Below the pieces are notes generated by a model that did not search any database, was not told the DNA's origin, and saw nothing but the letters and a program-made list of their open reading frames with translations. The position numbers and the translations under genes were made by a program. This document shows, in pieces, positions 16,504 through 25,444 of a DNA stretch of 41,485 bases. Origin of the DNA: Deltaproteobacteria bacterium (GTDB lineage Bacteria; Desulfobacterota; DSM-4660; Desulfatiglandales; HGW-15); NCBI GenBank assembly GCA_019308985.1, contig JAFDHB010000010.1, positions 1 to 41,485 on the forward strand, read 5' to 3'. The first letter of the stretch is position 1, and every line of letters begins with the position of its first letter.

Positions 16504-18213
16504 ATGTCCTCTAGAATCAATTCGGTAAAACTGGAGACCCTTTGTCCGACTCCCCCTCGATCCATTGAAGGGGAAAACGCCCCACGCCTGGATTCTGTGG
16601 AGGGGAAGACTATTTGCGAGGGCTGGCCCCTATCAGGGTGGCGGGCTGACGAAACCTTTCCTCTGATCAGGGCACATCTGAAGAGGAGATTCCCAACCAC
16701 AAAGATAATCCCGTACACAGAATTTCCCCGCCTAAATCTGTCACCTCTGCGGGGGCAACTGGATAACGCGATCCCTCTCGAACAAATCGGTCAAATATTG
16801 AAGGGCATGGGCTGCGATGGAGTGATATTGGGCAACGGTGGGTGAACTTGCGCAGGGCCTCAAAGCGCTGTAGGCGCTTTAATAGAGAAAAGCGGTATTC
16901 CCGTCGTCTCCATAGTAACAAAGGAATATAAAGGACTTGCAGAAACCTTCGCAAGGGCGCGGGGGTTACCTTCCATAGCGACAGCCTTGATTCCCTTTGA
17001 AGTGATTTCAGCTCCCACAGGGGAAGTTCGAATGTCCTGGGAGCCGATCATTCAGGAAATTGTATATGGGTTAACTGGTTGGAAGTCCAGTGTAGAAGAT
17101 GTACAGGATGGCCCTCTTATCTTCGAAGCTCGCACCTATCAAGGTGCGGTTGACAAGATGGAGGACATGTTTCTGTCTCGTAAATGGAGCGACGGACTGC
17201 CTTTGGTTCCTCCCACAAGGGACCGGGTCGATTGGCTGTTGACGGGCACTGATCTTGATCCTCACGAAACACTGACCAGAGATTTCGGACCCCGTTTCTG
17301 TCCCATCCGTGTCCGAGATGTTGCTGTCAATGCTGCAATGGCAGGCGCAAGACCGGAATATATGCCTGTCATTCTTGCTACCATAAAACTCCTCGGAAGC
17401 AAAGATGGACTGGAGGTGATGTATCCTCTTACACAAAGCCAGCATTCCTTTGCCCCTGTGATCATCATAAATGGCCCCGTTGCAAGGGAGTTAGACATCA
17501 ATGGTTCAATCGGTTTGATGGGCCCAGGGAATAGAGCGAACGCAACCATAGGCAGAAGCATCAGCCTGTTGCTCATCAATGGGGCGGGGGCCTATGCGGG
17601 CCAAGGGGGACTTCCGACCACCCACAGCCTGCCGGGTCGATATACCTGGTGTTTTGCTGAAAACGAGGAAAATAGCCCATGGGAGCCCCTTCATGTTGAG
17701 CTGGGTCACGAGCACCCGGAGAGCACGGTGACAGTTATGGGAGGACGGGGGACTCAGGCCCTTATGGTCAGTCCACCGGCGACCAAGATCCTGAATTCGA
17801 TCAAAAGGGCTTTGGAAGGGGTTACAGTGACGCGGTACCCCATTCCGTGGGATCAGCTTCTGATTTTGAGTCCTGAACACGCCCGGGTACTTGTAAGGTC
17901 TGGCTGGTCAAAAGCAGAGATAAAAAGGTATCTTCACGAAAACGCATCAATCAGCGAGGAAGAGGCGGTGGCCGCCCGTAGTACACTCTCAAAAGAAAAA
18001 GGAGAGTATCCAGAAAAGGGGAGCATGATTGGCAGACCAGTTCCGGTTATCGCCAAACCAGATCATCTCGTAATCATAGTAGCCGGCGCCACCGGAGCAA
18101 ATACCTCCACTTTCATCCCAAGTATCATGAAAAGGGTGACTGGGCAAATAGATCCCTTCAAGCCCGCCAATTGGAAAGAACTCCTTGAGGAGGGACGAAA
18201 AGGCGCACGCTAG
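16504..18213 (+). CDS. UGSC-like selenoprotein with in-frame UGA at codon 114
   Basis: One 569-residue protein if the TGA at 16843-16845 is read as selenocysteine. The ATG at 16504 has AAGGAAGG eight bases upstream. Residues about 30-112 run LDSVEGKTICEG to GMGCDGVILGNGG, then Sec114-Thr-Cys116-Ala-Gly. After the UGA the frame stays open with GIPVVSIVTKEY, GLAETFARARGLPS and ALIPFEV. As I recall the UGSC-type (seleno)proteins, these segments follow their UGSC motif. A hairpin fitting a bacterial SECIS lies 16 bases after the UGA (16862-16880). Residues about 175-569 form a second domain also seen in long members: RVRDVAVNAAMAGARPEYMP, then GPGNRANATIGRSISLLLIN, then WCFAENEENSPWEPLHVELG. Biochemical function is unknown; Sec-x-Cys suggests redox or thiol chemistry. 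The motif here is U-T-C, not U-G-S-C. A gene caller would report 16504-16845 and 16987-18213 as separate genes. Confidence 0.85.
16862..16880 (+). promoter_or_regulatory. bSECIS-like hairpin for selenocysteine insertion
   Basis: AAAGCGC at 16862-16868 pairs perfectly with GCGCTTT at 16874-16880 around the loop TGTAG. The loop begins 23 bases after the UGA (16843-16845) and carries G at its second position followed by U. Known bacterial SECIS elements have a short stem, a G in the first two loop positions, and a UGA-to-loop distance of roughly 16 to 37 bases; this fits. It is inside the coding sequence, as in bacterial selenoproteins generally. Confidence 0.75.
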
Positions 18214-18363
18214 TATCGACATAATATCTTAAGATCAATGGGAAGATTGCGACCAGTATTTCAGTGAAAGGGCTTTCCGCTCACTTGAGACATCCAAGAA
18301 GAGGAGTAATCATCATAAAATGCATGGGGCGCACATGAAAACCCGACTAAGGAGAGAGATAAA

Positions 18364-18570
18364 ATGACTGAAGATATACCCTTTAGGTGTGAGTTCTGTG
18401 AAAGGTCCATCAACCATGAACCTGTTAGAAAAAAGATCAGGGGGAAAGATCATAGGTTTTGCAGCCAGAGCTGTTTCGTTCTATGGCGTTACGACATGCC
18501 ACGGAACGATCGGGAAGTCTTCTACTCTAAGTATGTTGTGCCAGTGCCGGTCTCGAACATTGACGACTAA
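18364..18570 (+). CDS. Small TRASH-like zinc-finger protein
   Basis: A 68-residue protein with CEFCERSI near the N-terminus and FCSQSCFVLWRY in the middle, giving C9-x2-C12 ... C33-x3-C37 (counting from the ATG). This two-pair cysteine arrangement, with an aromatic after the last Cys, resembles TRASH/YHS-type metal-binding modules. These bind Zn or Cu and occur in metal sensors and in small proteins of unknown role. The ATG at 18364 has GGAGAG seven bases upstream. It lies 150 bp after the selenoprotein gene and 350 bp before the second binding-protein gene. A role as a metal donor or sensor for the cassette is a guess. Confidence 0.72.
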   Translation: MTEDIPFRCEFCERSINHEPVRKKIRGKDHRFCSQSCFVLWRYDMPRNDREVFYSKYVVPVPVSNIDD

Positions 18571-18919
18571 CTTCATGCATTGTCCGTCTTTTACAGAATG
18601 GCCTCCGATTTCGAGGAAAACAGAGTGTTAATAGGGGGTGGTATCATTCATTCGGGGAGAAGCATAGGATGGAATGGCTTGTGGGTTGCAAGAGCTCCGT
18701 GAACCCGCGTCTTCCACCTGGGTGAACTCGGCATCCATGGTCTTGCTGGAATGCCTCATGGGGTGTTGCGTTGCTTATCGGGCCCCTTGCAAAGGCATTC
18801 AGGTTTGGGAGGTTTTCAATCTGATGCACCTCGGCTCAAAGATGAGGGCTAGAGGGAGGTAAAGCCGCTTTCAATAGGGGGGACAGCATTATTCACCTTA
18901 AATGCAAAGGAGGACTCGT
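18571..18919. other. Gene-free gap of about 350 bp
   Basis: No convincing gene. A 62-codon open frame (18674-18862, plus) and one of 61 codons (18644-18829, minus) overlap each other. Neither has a ribosome site or recognisable sequence. No promoter or terminator was clear. The right end carries the AAAGGAGG ribosome site of the next gene. Confidence 0.6.
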
Positions 18920-19990
18920 ATGAAAACAAGAAAACTTGTGATTGGGAGAGTGATCTTTGTTTTGGTTTCCCTATTCTGCGCTGGCTTGGTCACAGCACCC
19001 ACGGTCCTAGCACTTGATTGGAAACAGATTGAGGCGGCCGCCAATAGGGAAGGGATGCTAACGGTATACAGTCCCACAAGAGCGAAGGATGCAGAGGAAT
19101 TGGCAAAGGCCTTTAACCGGGAGTATCCAAAGATCAAGGTTGAGTGGGTCCTGGGGCGTGGTCTTCTGGAGAGGGTCAAGACCGAAATAGCTGCAAGGCG
19201 CATTGTCTGCGATGCCTTTCAAGGCGGAACATCCAGCACAGTGCCGGCAGTTGACATGGGCATATGTGAAATGTTTGTGCCGCCAGCTCTTTCCGCTCCC
19301 GGCGTCAAATGGAATCTCCCGATGAACAAAATCCTCGTCAAGAATGGCCTCGCTGTTTGGCGACAAGTGAGCGTGGTCTCAGCCATGTGGAACACAAAAG
19401 TGGTGCCCGAAAATATTCGTCCCAGGTCCTTGCAGGACCTGACGGCCCCAAGGTATAAGGGACTCATCGCCTTCGATAATCCCAAATCTCGCGGCACCGG
19501 CATTATGCTGATCCACGCGGCTAGGGAAATTGCCCCCGATAAGCTGGGCGAGCAATGGATTCGAGAATTCATGAAAAACGCAGTGATTTCATCCTTCAGA
19601 AAGATCCGCGCACAGATTACGACCGGGGAATACGGTATAGGGCTCCCCATGAGCACGGGTTCGGCTGCAGCGGCAGCGAGAAAGGGGGCCCCTGTGAAAT
19701 TCTTAACCTTCAGCGAGGGATTGATCCTGTCGCCTACTGCGACATGGATCGTCAAGGGCTGCCCCCACCCCAACGCCGCCAAGGTATTCGCAAATTGGGT
19801 TATGACGAAAAATGGGCAGCAAGCCGCTGCAAGGTTGGGCGGAGGAGCGCCTCTGATGGCAGGAGTTGTGCCGCCGGACCCCAATCTCAATATCGAAGGC
19901 AAGCCTATCCTTTATAGCCTGACATATGAATCCACCAAAGCTCAACAGAAGACGATGAAATGGGCCGCGACTTCGGGCATATTTGACTGA
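18920..19990 (+). CDS. ABC transporter substrate-binding protein (Fe3+/organic-acid type, copy 2)
   Basis: A 356-residue periplasmic binding protein. Residues 1-32 are a signal peptide (MKTRKLVIGR, hydrophobic VIFVLVSLFCAGLV, probable cleavage after TVLA). The mature part begins LDWKQIEAAANREGMLTVYS and later has PHPNAAKVFANWVMTKNGQQ, the same family hallmarks as the first copy at 11199. Overall they are clearly diverged, so they probably bind different, related ligands. The ATG at 18920 has AAAGGAGG six bases upstream; the upstream ATG at 18902 does not. The gene is followed by a 321-bp gap and then its permease. No ATPase follows. The ligand is not readable from the sequence. Confidence 0.9.
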   Translation: MKTRKLVIGRVIFVLVSLFCAGLVTAPTVLALDWKQIEAAANREGMLTVYSPTRAKDAEELAKAFNREYPKIKVEWVLGRGLLERVKTEIAARRIVCDAFQGGTSSTVPAVDMGICEMFVPPALSAPGVKWNLPMNKILVKNGLAVWRQVSVVSAMWNTKVVPENIRPRSLQDLTAPRYKGLIAFDNPKSRGTGIMLIHAAREIAPDKLGEQWIREFMKNAVISSFRKIRAQITTGEYGIGLPMSTGSAAAAARKGAPVKFLTFSEGLILSPTATWIVKGCPHPNAAKVFANWVMTKNGQQAAARLGGGAPLMAGVVPPDPNLNIEGKPILYSLTYESTKAQQKTMKWAATSGIFD

Positions 19991-20311
19991 TAGTGGAAGC
20001 TGGGCTGTAACGGAGGAGGGCTCTGGGGTGATTATTTTGAGATACACAGGTGTTTCTAGCCCTATTCGACTATTTTGACCCCTGGCATCCAAGATTGTCT
20101 GCAGTGAACGGGCTGTTGCCTCAAGCCTGACAACAATGGCTAAGCAGTGCTGTGATAGGCTTTATTGGGCACAAAGCGAATGAAAGGATTTGGGCAAGAG
20201 CCTGTGAAGACGTGACCATTATTCCCTCATTCTTAGGAGAGCTGTATTTCATAAGTCAATAGTTTGGAGGGAAAGGGTTTCTTAGGCCGATTAGGGGGGC
20301 CTCCATAGATC
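19991..20311. other. Gap of about 320 bp between second binding protein and permease
   Basis: I see no gene, clear promoter, hairpin or repeat here. Such a long gap between a binding protein and its permease is unusual in importer operons, where spacing is normally a few tens of bases. A terminator-like or mRNA-stability element that lets the binding protein be made in excess is possible but not visible. Confidence 0.55.
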
Positions 20312-22066
20312 ATGTCCTTGAATGACCTGGCCAGAGGTATAACGAGACAAACATATTTTCCGTCACGAAAATGGCTGCGCGTCGATATATCACTGCTGTT
20401 TATGATGGGCCTATTGACCGTGACTATCTTTCTGGTAGTCTATCCCATGGGAATGGTCTTCTATGGTAGCTTCTGGAGCTCATCCCCTGGATGGCCAGGA
20501 CATTTTACCGCTGAAGGCTACAAACAAGCCTTCGAGGATCCTAAGACACTGTCACTTATCTGGACAACTGTCTGGCTTGCTGCCGCCCGCACCGCGCTTT
20601 CTGTAGCCATGGCAATATTGCTTGCGTGGATTATTGCACGGACGGACACTCCCTTCAGGGGGCTACTCGAAAAGCTGCTCTTCGTGAAGTTCATTCTTCC
20701 CATATTGCCATTACTCTTGGGTTGGATACTCCTTGCCAGCCCCCGCACAGGCATCCTCAACATTGTTTTGATGAGGTTATTGCCACTTAAGAGTCCACCC
20801 TTAAACATATATTCTTTTGGTGGCATCATTTGGGTCAGTGTAATTGGCTGGGCGTCGCTTTTGGCCATATTTCTCCTGCCAGCATTTCGCAACATGGATG
20901 CAAGCCTAGAGGAGTCTTCGAGGATGTCAGGAGCTGGCACCTTTACAACCATTTGGCGTATCACCATCCCACTCATGGCCCCTACTATCTTGGCTACCGT
21001 GATACTCGGTTTTGTGCGCATGTTGGAATCCTTTGAGACTGAACTCTTCCTGGGGTCGGGGGCGCACATCTGGGTCTTTACGACAAAGATTTTTGATTTC
21101 ATTTTCAATAGGCTTAGCGCCCAGTATAACAGTGCCATGGCCCTTGCGGTGATCCTTCTCAGTATCACGTTCCTTTTGGTTGCGCTCCAGTGGATCATAT
21201 TGGGGAAAAAGGAGTTCACAACCGTCACAGGGAAAGGCTACCATCCCCGTCCGATAAGGCTGGGGCGCTGGAAGTATGTGACGGTCGCCTTTGTGCTGAC
21301 TTGGTTTTTCTTGGCAGTCATCCTGCCTCTGGGGGTTGTTGTCCAAAGTTCTTTCATGAAGGTGGCCGGTGGATATGACATTGAGGGAGGGATCTATACT
21401 TTGGAACACTGGAGAAGTGTTCTAAGTGTAGGCATGTTTTGGATGTCTGTCAAAAACTCCCTTTACGTGGCCGTGGGCAGCGCAACGATCGGTATGCTGC
21501 TCTATACACTCGTGGCCTATGTGGTTACGAGGTCAAGTTTCGCAGGCAGGAAGATCCTAGATCTCATCTGCTATATCCCGTGGGCCATGCCCGGCATTGT
21601 TCTTGCTCTGGGCTTTGTCTGGGCATTCATGTCGCTCCCCATTACCGCACCCCTGTATGGAACCTTATGGATCATGATCATGGCATACCTAACCAGAGGG
21701 TTTCCACTCGGCACAAGGACAATGACGAGCACCATGATCCAGATACATAGAGAGCTTGAGGAGAGCGCCAGGGTGCATGGGGCATCTTGGACCAGGACCT
21801 TCGTGTCTATCTGGCTTCCTCTGTTGAAAAGCAGTTTGATAACGGGCTGGATATTTCTTTTTGTGATCGCCTTCAAGGACCTCACGGTGGTCGTGTTGCT
21901 TTACGGATCCAAGACAATGGTCCTTTCGACGTTGTTTTTCAGTTACTGGGACAGTGCCGACTTAGAGGAAGCCTGCGTTACGGGCTTAATCATGTTCCTT
22001 ATCACCTTCATAGGCTGTATGATTGTGTTGCGTATCGGAAAGGGGGCTGGAGAGGCAGCTTTGTGA
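20312..22066 (+). CDS. ABC transporter permease, fused double domain (copy 2)
   Basis: A 584-residue inner-membrane permease with two fused halves of about six helices each. The EAA loops are EESSRMSGAGTFTTIWRITI in the first half and EESARVHGASWTRTFVSIWL in the second. It is a clear paralogue of the permease at 12404-14101, sharing FYGSFWSSSPGWPGH-like and ARTDTPFRGLLEKLLF-like blocks. The start is the ATG at 20312; a G-rich stretch lies about twelve bases before it, so the exact start is uncertain, and an ATG 31 codons in is an alternative. It should pair with the binding protein at 18920. No second ATPase is present, so it may use the product of 14279-15379. The PrpD-like gene follows after 34 bp. 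Confidence 0.92.
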   Translation: MSLNDLARGITRQTYFPSRKWLRVDISLLFMMGLLTVTIFLVVYPMGMVFYGSFWSSSPGWPGHFTAEGYKQAFEDPKTLSLIWTTVWLAAARTALSVAMAILLAWIIARTDTPFRGLLEKLLFVKFILPILPLLLGWILLASPRTGILNIVLMRLLPLKSPPLNIYSFGGIIWVSVIGWASLLAIFLLPAFRNMDASLEESSRMSGAGTFTTIWRITIPLMAPTILATVILGFVRMLESFETELFLGSGAHIWVFTTKIFDFIFNRLSAQYNSAMALAVILLSITFLLVALQWIILGKKEFTTVTGKGYHPRPIRLGRWKYVTVAFVLTWFFLAVILPLGVVVQSSFMKVAGGYDIEGGIYTLEHWRSVLSVGMFWMSVKNSLYVAVGSATIGMLLYTLVAYVVTRSSFAGRKILDLICYIPWAMPGIVLALGFVWAFMSLPITAPLYGTLWIMIMAYLTRGFPLGTRTMTSTMIQIHRELEESARVHGASWTRTFVSIWLPLLKSSLITGWIFLFVIAFKDLTVVVLLYGSKTMVLSTLFFSYWDSADLEEACVTGLIMFLITFIGCMIVLRIGKGAGEAAL

Positions 22067-22100
22067 TACCGCTAGAATGGACCTTTCGAGATAGGTAGAG

Positions 22101-23558
22101 ATGACGACATCATTCAGAAGTGAAACCGTCTGGTATGAGAAAAAGGCCTCCAGGCCTTTCAGCCTAGAATTGGGTACATTTGTTGAGACAATGGAATACC
22201 GAGATCTGCCCGACTATGTGATTCACGAGACAAAGAGGGTTGTATTCGATTCCGTTGCCTGTGCATTGGGAGGGACAACTTGTGACAAGGGAAGAATCTC
22301 GATTGAGGTCGCAAGAAAGATTGGTGAGGCACGGGATTCCTCGATCATTGGCACCTCTCATCGTGTATCCTGCGCCAGTGCTGCGTTTGCTCACGGTGAA
22401 CTCATCAGTGCCCTTGATTTTGATTCATTTGAAATTCCCCAAGGGCACATTCCCCCTTGCTGCGTTCCTCCTCCGCTATCGGTGGCTGAAAGCACTGGTG
22501 CCTCCGGTCGGGACTTGATCTTGGCAACAGCTCTCGCCCTCGAAGTTGAATGCCGCATCCACCGGGCGCTGACACCCAGGGTGGAAGTCCTTGACGCAGG
22601 GGCTGGGAAGACAAGGGTCGCTTTTGGAGAAAGTCAGTACGTGTTTGGCGGGGCTGCAGGAGCGGGCAAGCTCTTGGGGCTAGACGGGGAAAGGATAGCC
22701 CATGCGCTGAGTATTGCTGTTCACTTTTGCCCTGTCCCCGTTGGAAGGAAATTCCAGGTCACAAAGTCCCCTCTGGCAATGACAAAATATGGGGAATCCG
22801 GATGGCCAGCGATGGGCAGCGTTGTCGCAGCACTCCTGGCCAGTTCAGGTTATGTTGGTGATCTTTGGGCCTTTGATGGGGAGTTCGGATTCTGGAGGAT
22901 GTATTCCTATGGCGATTGGGAGCCCCATAAGGCCCTTGAGCAACTGGGTCAATCTTGGGTCTTTCCTGGGCTCGCGTTCAAACCCTATCCATGTCATCGA
23001 ACCATAAACGGCCCCCTGGATGCCTTTACCTTTCTTATTGAACAACACAATCTCAGACCGGAAGAGATAGATCTGGTCAGGGTTTTCGGGAATCCCAAGG
23101 TGATGAACCAGTATCGGAAGGATCACATTGGAACCCATGTGGCTGCTCAGTTCCATGTACCCCACAATGTCGCGTGTGCTGCTTTCAGACTCAAACCAGG
23201 GCCGGACTGGCAAAGGCGGGATGTCATAAACGACGAGAAGATTGCAGCCTTTAGGGATAAGGTCATAACCGAAGGCTTGCCCGGCTGGGAAGACAGAGTC
23301 AAGGATGATCCAAAAAAGCGGTGGGGCGGTGCAGTGGAGGTTACGGCCCGGGGGAAAATATACAGAGAGGACAGACTGTATGCCAGGGGGACTGCCTTGC
23401 CCGAGCTGGAGATGAGCGAAGAGGAAATGAAAGAGAAGTTCAGGAACTGTGCTGAAGGCATATTGACTCGGGAGAACACGGAAATGGCAATCAACTACCT
23501 CTCGGGACTGGACGAGGCGGATGATGTTCGGGATATTATGAACTTGCTGAAGCCATAG
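22101..23558 (+). CDS. MmgE/PrpD family protein, copy 1
   Basis: A 485-residue member of the MmgE/PrpD family, which includes 2-methylcitrate dehydratase, cis-aconitate decarboxylase and iminodisuccinate epimerase. Family signs are DLPDYVIHETKRVVFDSVAC, GELISALDFDSFEIPQGHIP, AHALSIAVHFCPVPVGRKFQ, the lysine-histidine motif FKPYPCHRTINGPLDAF and a C-terminal KKRWGGAVEVTARG. It is a cytoplasmic enzyme that likely adds or removes water or CO2 on a dicarboxylic or tricarboxylic acid; the substrate is not known. It has about 20 extra residues at the N-terminus compared with copies 2 and 3. The ATG at 22101 has only a weak AGGTAGAG in front. It is the first of three adjacent paralogues and lies 34 bp after the permease. 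Confidence 0.9.
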   Translation: MTTSFRSETVWYEKKASRPFSLELGTFVETMEYRDLPDYVIHETKRVVFDSVACALGGTTCDKGRISIEVARKIGEARDSSIIGTSHRVSCASAAFAHGELISALDFDSFEIPQGHIPPCCVPPPLSVAESTGASGRDLILATALALEVECRIHRALTPRVEVLDAGAGKTRVAFGESQYVFGGAAGAGKLLGLDGERIAHALSIAVHFCPVPVGRKFQVTKSPLAMTKYGESGWPAMGSVVAALLASSGYVGDLWAFDGEFGFWRMYSYGDWEPHKALEQLGQSWVFPGLAFKPYPCHRTINGPLDAFTFLIEQHNLRPEEIDLVRVFGNPKVMNQYRKDHIGTHVAAQFHVPHNVACAAFRLKPGPDWQRRDVINDEKIAAFRDKVITEGLPGWEDRVKDDPKKRWGGAVEVTARGKIYREDRLYARGTALPELEMSEEEMKEKFRNCAEGILTRENTEMAINYLSGLDEADDVRDIMNLLKP

Positions 23559-23759
23559 AATAACGTAAAGCTACCACGTCGGTCTATCCTAGCAGATAAG
23601 GAGAGGGAGCCCTGTCGAGGGCGGGCGAAAGGCCCGGGCCAGACAAGGAATTGGATTGATTCCTTTTGACATGATTGAGGCTGGTGAATCCCTTCTGGGA
23701 GTCGTCGGGTGGTGAAGACTCGAGAGAAATGGGACTTACATCCCTTTGGGGACGATAGG

Positions 23760-25187
23760 ATGAATACCTTCAGCAAGGAAATAGCCGGTTTTATCTTAGA
23801 AACTGATTTCGAGGATCTTCCCGATGCCGTGATACGGGAATCGAAGCGTATTATCATGGACAGTCTCGCATGCGCACTCGCAGGTGTCGAGAGTGACAGG
23901 GGGAAATATGCCGTTGCATTATCCGAAAGGTTGGGAGGCCCGCGGGAAGCATCAATTATCGGGACATCCTTCAAGGGTTCCTGTGCCTACACGGCCTTTG
24001 CCAACGGCGAATTAGTCAATGCGCTGGACTATGATGCACTTGAGATTCCTCCTGGTCATACTCCTCCCTATGTCATACCGGCGGCGCTTTCAATGGCCGA
24101 ACACACCGAAGCCACGGGTAAAGACTTGATCCTAGCCGTGGCACTGGGGCACGAAGTGGCCGCCAGGATCGACAGGGCTCTAGTCCCACGAAAGGGAGCT
24201 GTCAAAGAAGAGACAGAATGGCAGCAATCGAGGCAAAGGGAGGAGAGTTACCTAGCCTCCGGGCAGAGCCATCTCCTATTCGGAGGGACGGCGGCGGGAA
24301 GCAGGCTTTTGAATCTCGATGAGACGAAGATCATCCATGCCCTTGGAATAAGCGGACATTTTTGCCCCATCCCGACAAATAGAAAGTTCCAAGCATTCAT
24401 GCCCTCAGCAATGACAAAATACGGAACCAGCGGCTGGGCATCCATTGCATCAGTTACAGCAGTTTTGCTAGCCGAGCTGGGCTACTTGGGGGACACTTCC
24501 CTTTTTGAAGGGGAGTATGCTTTTTGGAGGATGTATTCCTATGGCGGTTGGGAGCCCGATAAGGCCCTTGAGAAGATCGGAAAGACCTGGTTCTCTGTGG
24601 GTATGGGATATAAGCCCTATCCTTGCCATCGGGCGATGCACGGGCCCTTAGACTGTTTGATGAGCATCCTTCACGGTAATGCCATAATGCCAGAAGAAAT
24701 AGAGCGTATAAGGGTATTGGGAAACCCCGCGATCTTTGAGTCCCGGTACCCCATGGAAGTGCCAAATCACGTCGCTGCCCAGTTTAATCCTTTGTACATT
24801 TTTTCCTGTGCAGCGAATAGGATCGATGCAGTTTACTGGCAGTCACAGGATACCATGAAAAGCCCGGAAGTCTTGAGGTTCATGGAGAGAATCGTCCTCG
24901 GAGGTCTCCCAGACATGGCCGAGAGAATGGGGAGAGATCCGAGAAGTCGCTGGGGCGGCACCGCGGAGGTATTCGCAAGGAGCAAGAAATACATGGAAAC
25001 CAGGATGTTTGCCAAAGGGACTTCCGGAACGGAGGCGGAAATGACGGATGACGAACTTATTGACAAATTCCGGCGCAGTGGATTTAGGGTGCTTCCCGGC
25101 GAAAAGATGGATAGGGCCGTAAGTTACTTGTGCGAGCTTGAGGATGTGAAGGACATAAAGGGACTGATGAGTGAAGTGACCTTGTAG
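23760..25187 (+). CDS. MmgE/PrpD family protein, copy 2
   Basis: A 475-residue paralogue of the preceding gene. It has DLPDAVIRESKRIIMDSLAC, GELVNALDYDALEIPPGHTP, IHALGISGHFCPIPTNRKFQ and YKPYPCHRAMHGPLDCLMS. The ATG at 23760 was chosen because the protein then starts MNTFSKEIAGFILETDFEDL, which lines up with copy 3; GGGGA lies about seven bases upstream. A GTG at 23709 would add 17 unmatched residues. It has an extra stretch after VPRKGAVKEETEWQQSRQRE that is absent from the others. A 201-bp gap with no clear promoter separates it from copy 1. Identities between the copies are moderate by eye, so the duplications are old and the substrates probably differ. Confidence 0.9.
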   Translation: MNTFSKEIAGFILETDFEDLPDAVIRESKRIIMDSLACALAGVESDRGKYAVALSERLGGPREASIIGTSFKGSCAYTAFANGELVNALDYDALEIPPGHTPPYVIPAALSMAEHTEATGKDLILAVALGHEVAARIDRALVPRKGAVKEETEWQQSRQREESYLASGQSHLLFGGTAAGSRLLNLDETKIIHALGISGHFCPIPTNRKFQAFMPSAMTKYGTSGWASIASVTAVLLAELGYLGDTSLFEGEYAFWRMYSYGGWEPDKALEKIGKTWFSVGMGYKPYPCHRAMHGPLDCLMSILHGNAIMPEEIERIRVLGNPAIFESRYPMEVPNHVAAQFNPLYIFSCAANRIDAVYWQSQDTMKSPEVLRFMERIVLGGLPDMAERMGRDPRSRWGGTAEVFARSKKYMETRMFAKGTSGTEAEMTDDELIDKFRRSGFRVLPGEKMDRAVSYLCELEDVKDIKGLMSEVTL

Positions 25188-25444
25188 CGGGTTATCATGA
25201 TAGACAAGGATGCCCCATTCCAATAGTAAAGAGTATATTGCCATTGGTGGCGTATCTTTCAGGCTTAGAGGGAGAGGGCGAGCCTGCGAATTTATCCAAT
25301 ATTAGGTTGAGACGAAGGAGGGTGTCCGCTGTCTGAACGAATAATAAGGTCCAAACGCCCTTGTGAAGGGTTGTCTAGGGAGGAGGGAGGACCGTCCAGT
25401 CAAAGGGTTAAGAGAGGTTGGAAACCGAGGGGGAGGCCTGCCTA

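Noticed and set aside
16480..16986. Treating 16480-16845 and 16987-18213 as two separate genes
   Set aside because: The TGA is in frame with both parts, the sequence between is protein-like and contains family segments, and a SECIS-like hairpin sits at the right distance. One Sec-containing gene explains all of this better.
18644..18862. Small overlapping open frames between zinc-finger and binding-protein genes
   Set aside because: No ribosome site and no recognisable sequence; probably chance or decayed DNA.
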